A stretch of 44,570 bases of DNA from CAYUVF01 sp964448045 (GTDB taxonomy: Bacteria > Bacteroidota > Rhodothermia > Rhodothermales > Salinibacteraceae), in the NCBI GenBank assembly GCA_964448045.1, contig CAYUVF010000036.1, positions 1 through 44,570 on the forward strand. The letters run 5' to 3'. Shown here piece by piece: positions 41,858 to 44,570 of the stretch. A model generated the notes under the pieces. It was not told the origin of the DNA, searched no databases, and saw nothing but the letters and a program-made list of their open reading frames with translations. Numbering within the stretch: the stretch's first letter is position 1; every line of letters begins with the position of its first letter. A program made the translations under genes and the position numbers.

Positions 41858-43843
41858 ATGAGTGACGCTTCCTCTAACGTTGACGATTTGACCGATTTTC
41901 TGGACGATCATCTGCGCGATGCACCGCCCTTTCAGCAGGAAGCCATTCAGGATATGATGCGACCCAAGTCATCCCATAGCCCGGCTGAAGGCCAGTCCAG
42001 CGCCGAAGACGGCTCCGTCCCCGCTGAACTCATGTCCACCGATGGGGAAGATTTTCCAATGGCTGATCTGCGAGACCGCGTCGTCATTATGCTGCTGTTT
42101 AAGCAGAAGGTGACGATGGACCACGTCAAAGAAGCGTGGGAGGCGCGCGAAGACACTTCCGACGACCGCCCGCTCTGGCGCTACGTGGCCGAGCATTCAT
42201 CGGTCGACCGAGAGGAAGTATTTGCCGAAGCGGCGAGCGCGTACGCGTTTAACCGCACGTCGACCACCGTTGAGGAGGCGATCGCCTTCATCAAGGAACA
42301 CCGGGACGACTTCTCCGAGAGTGAGTGGACGGAGATGCGTCGGTTGGAGATCCTGCCCGTCCGGGAGCGGGCTGCCGACCGCACCGGCGGAGCTGAGCTC
42401 ATCTTCGTCAGCCACGATCCCACGCGGAAGGGGTTGCGCCAGAAGATCCGCGCGATTGGGCTGGGGCCGTTCGATTTGGAGTATGCGCCGCAGTCGTACC
42501 TCAAAACGGTCGCGGCCGAGGCGCTCCAGCGCCGCAACGAGTACCTGGAGCGGATGGGCGACAGCAGCATCACGGAGGATCTGGGCGCCTCGTACGAGGA
42601 AGACGACCTCGTCGACCAGGAGGCGCTCGAAGACGAGATCAGCCGCTCCGGGCTCATCAACCTGTTCGAGGCGACGCTCGTCGAGGCCGTGCGCGAGGGC
42701 GTTTCCGATGTGCACATCTTCCCGAACGCGCAGCGTCAGATCGAAATTCACTTCCGCAAAGACGGCGAGCTGTTTCGCTGGCACGTCGAAGACCGCGGCC
42801 ATCCCGAGGCGTTTTTCGCGGTGGTGAAAGACAACTCGATGAACGTCGACCGCTTCGAGCGCGACGATGCGCAGGACGGCTTCATCCAGCGCCTCATCGA
42901 CGACACCATGATCCGCTTTCGCGTCTCGGTGCTGCCCATCAGCAGTGCCGACCAGCAGCTGCGCGCTGAGAGCATCGTTATCCGCGTGCTCGACGACCGC
43001 AAGGTCATCACCGACCTCGGCAAGCTGGGCCTGCAGCAGCTCGCGCTGGAGCGCTTCGAGAACGCCATCAACCAGCCCTACGGCATGGTTGTGCTGACGG
43101 GGCCGACCGGCTCGGGCAAGACGACAACGCTCTACGCCGCGCTGCACAACGTGGTGACGCCCAAGAAAAATGCGCTGACGGTGGAGGACCCCGTCGAGTA
43201 CATCCTGCCCGGCGTGCGGCAGCTGCGCCTCAACCAGAAGCTGCAGCTCGATCGCGCCCTACGCTCCATCCTGCGGCACGACCCCGACATCGTGATGGTC
43301 GGCGAGATGCGCGACCGCGTCACGGCCGAGCTCGCCATCAAGCTGGCCAACACGGGCCACCTCACGTTTTCGACGCTCCACACGAACGATGCGCCCAGCG
43401 CCGTCAGCCGCCTCTACAAGATGGGCATCGAGCCCTTCCTGATTGCCAACGCCATCAACCTTGTCGTGGCGCAGCGGCTCGTGCGCACGCTCTGCCCGCA
43501 CTGCAAACAGTCGCTCCCAACACCCGAGGCGAAGGCGCTCCAACGCGTCGGCTTCACCGAGGACGAGATCGCTGCGACGACGTTCTACGGGCCGGGCGAG
43601 GGCTGCAAGCACTGCGGCGGATCGGCCCACAGCGGGCGGCGGGCCATCACCGAGACGCTGCCCTTCACCGATCCCATCTGCCACATCATCCTGACCGCCG
43701 GCGAGGTCGTCGACGAAGAGGCCGTCCGCGCCAAAGGCATCGAAGAAGGCATGCTGACGCTGCAAGACTCGGCGCGCAACCTCGTGATCGAGGGCGCCAT
43801 TTCGCTCGACGAGATGATGCGCGTGACGGCTACCGGACTGTAA
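41858..43843 (+). CDS. GspE/PilB-type secretion or pilus assembly ATPase
   Basis: A 661-residue cytoplasmic AAA+-like ATPase that powers type IV pilus assembly or type II secretion. After an N-terminal region of about 270 residues (polar linker 1-65, then an MshEN-like part around 70-220), the catalytic part has GPTGSGKT (415-422), an Asp box TVEDPVEY (441-448), Walker B DIVMVGEMRD (477-486) and the His box TGHLTFSTLHTND (499-511). A zinc module carries CPHCK (546-550) and CKHCGG further on. These are all the essential elements of PilB/GspE. ATG 41858 is used; the TTG-initiated extension (41816) is not needed. No pilin or secretin gene is in the window. A Reg_prop sensor gene starts 7 bases after the stop. 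Confidence 0.93.
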   Translation: MSDASSNVDDLTDFLDDHLRDAPPFQQEAIQDMMRPKSSHSPAEGQSSAEDGSVPAELMSTDGEDFPMADLRDRVVIMLLFKQKVTMDHVKEAWEAREDTSDDRPLWRYVAEHSSVDREEVFAEAASAYAFNRTSTTVEEAIAFIKEHRDDFSESEWTEMRRLEILPVRERAADRTGGAELIFVSHDPTRKGLRQKIRAIGLGPFDLEYAPQSYLKTVAAEALQRRNEYLERMGDSSITEDLGASYEEDDLVDQEALEDEISRSGLINLFEATLVEAVREGVSDVHIFPNAQRQIEIHFRKDGELFRWHVEDRGHPEAFFAVVKDNSMNVDRFERDDAQDGFIQRLIDDTMIRFRVSVLPISSADQQLRAESIVIRVLDDRKVITDLGKLGLQQLALERFENAINQPYGMVVLTGPTGSGKTTTLYAALHNVVTPKKNALTVEDPVEYILPGVRQLRLNQKLQLDRALRSILRHDPDIVMVGEMRDRVTAELAIKLANTGHLTFSTLHTNDAPSAVSRLYKMGIEPFLIANAINLVVAQRLVRTLCPHCKQSLPTPEAKALQRVGFTEDEIAATTFYGPGEGCKHCGGSAHSGRRAITETLPFTDPICHIILTAGEVVDEEAVRAKGIEEGMLTLQDSARNLVIEGAISLDEMMRVTATGL

Positions 43844-43850
43844 ACCAACC

Positions 43851-44570
43851 GTGTTTCCCGTGCTATTCGCTTCCCGATCTGCCTGGGTGTGGGCGCTGCT
43901 GATGGTGCTCGTGGGCGCCGCGACGTTCCCGGACGCTCCGCGCGCCCAGCAGCGTCACGTCACGGCCTACTCGCTCGACGACGGGCTCCCGCAGTCGCAG
44001 GTATCCGATGTCCTGCAGAGCCAGCGCGGCTACCTGTGGTTGGGCATATTTGGCGGGGGCGTCACCCGGTTCGATGGGCAGGCGTACTGGACGTTCGCCG
44101 AGGACGACGGCCTCCCCAGCAACGCCATTCTGGTGCTGCACGAACAGGCCGATGGCACCCTCTGGATGGGCACGCGCGGCGGCATTGCTCGCTACGACGG
44201 CACCTCCATCGAAGCGTTCACGGCGGCGGATGGCCTGCCCTCCGAGAACGTCCATGCCATCGCCGAGGGGCCCGGTGGGCAGCTGTGGTTCGGTACGCCG
44301 GAGGGCGTCTTCGTCTACGATGGGGCGGCGTTTCATCCCTACGCGCCCGACCGCATCCAGGAGTCCTATCGGAGGAGCCTCGTCGCGATGGACGATGCGC
44401 TGTGGATCGGCGCGCGCGATAGCCTCTATCGCTACGACGGCACCACGCTGACCGCCGTTGAGGGGAGCCCGGCCGGGCCGATCACGCGGCTGGTCCGCAC
44501 AGGACCCGATACGCTGTGGGTCGAAACCGACAGCGGCCTGTTCCGCTCCGATGGCGTGCGCTTCGACCGA
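43851..44570 (+). CDS. Two-component-regulator propeller (Reg_prop) protein, 3' partial
   Basis: An open frame of 240 codons that runs off the window. It starts at GTG 43851, seven bases after the GspE stop, and begins with a signal peptide (hydrophobic WVWALLMVLVGAA; APRAQQ cleavage region). The mature part starts HVTAYSLDDGLPQSQVSDVL, the usual opening of Reg_prop sensors, and continues with repeats of the pattern GYLWLGIFGGGVTRFDG, GTLWMGTRGGIARYDG, GQLWFGTPEGVFVYDG and DALWIGARDSLYRYDG, each about 40-45 residues, as blades of a periplasmic propeller. Complete relatives continue with a Y_Y_Y domain and a histidine kinase, response regulator or other output, which is beyond the edge. A later ATG at 43902 is a less likely start. 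Confidence 0.85.
   Translation, partial: MFPVLFASRSAWVWALLMVLVGAATFPDAPRAQQRHVTAYSLDDGLPQSQVSDVLQSQRGYLWLGIFGGGVTRFDGQAYWTFAEDDGLPSNAILVLHEQADGTLWMGTRGGIARYDGTSIEAFTAADGLPSENVHAIAEGPGGQLWFGTPEGVFVYDGAAFHPYAPDRIQESYRRSLVAMDDALWIGARDSLYRYDGTTLTAVEGSPAGPITRLVRTGPDTLWVETDSGLFRSDGVRFDR

Overview
The window is about 44.6 kb of gene-dense, high-GC bacterial chromosome with strong G/C preference at third codon positions. The gene content points to the Bacteroidota/Rhodothermota branch (Salinibacter- or Rhodothermus-like). Supporting features are an ATP synthase beta subunit with the long insertion before GQMNEPPGAR, a DUF5117/DUF4953 metzincin, Sec-exported M14 peptidases, an ECF sigma / serine-threonine kinase / TPR cassette, FG-GAP and Reg_prop repeat proteins, and lipoproteins with LxAC lipoboxes. 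The taxon is an inference; no rRNA gene is present. No insertion sequence, phage, CRISPR array or complete tRNA gene is visible.

Layout. 1-2.1 kb: the end of a probable DUF1326 gene, a DUF2182 membrane protein, an internally deleted methyltransferase remnant and an OsmC-type peroxidase. 2.2-5.9 kb (minus): an exported zinc metalloprotease followed by a ROK sugar kinase. 6.3-8.4 kb: atpD-atpC closed by a clear terminator. 8.4-14.4 kb: a D-threonine-aldolase-like PLP enzyme, an odd Gfo/Idh protein, an HD-type CCA-adding enzyme, a lipoprotein, a Pmp3 peptide and an exo/endonuclease-family protein. 14.5-15.5 kb: two small unrecognised genes around an intergenic tRNA-like remnant. 15.7-24.7 kb: a transporter block made of one MATE exporter, two tandem SLC13 permeases with paired RCK_C domains and two tandem SulP-STAS permeases, probably for sulfate or related anions. 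24.7-26.0 kb: DUF2459 and DinB-like proteins.

26.2-35.4 kb: an ECF sigma factor, a transmembrane kinase-TPR receptor and a kinase-less TPR paralogue run leftward. Divergent from them is the most striking gene of the window. It encodes a lipoprotein whose first half reads as domains 1-3 of a cholesterol-dependent-cytolysin (thiol-activated cytolysin) fold and whose second half is a seven-repeat FG-GAP/VCBS propeller in place of the usual cholesterol-binding domain 4. A frameshifted DUF3177-like gene and a second lipoprotein follow.

35.5-44.6 kb: a large M14 carboxypeptidase-like protein, a stand-alone Lrp/AsnC ligand-binding domain, a GIY-YIG protein, a small metallophosphoesterase, a Kef-type cation/proton antiporter with RCK domains, a GspE/PilB ATPase, and the start of a two-component-regulator propeller protein cut by the window edge.

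Small-scale structure includes four G/A-rich intergenic hairpins of similar design, three rho-independent terminators, two near-identical TTGACG-17-TATCwT promoters, tandem GTGAACC repeats upstream of the ECF gene, and several short tandem duplications. Decay is visible at three places: the methyltransferase, the DUF3177-like gene and the truncated TPR paralogue.
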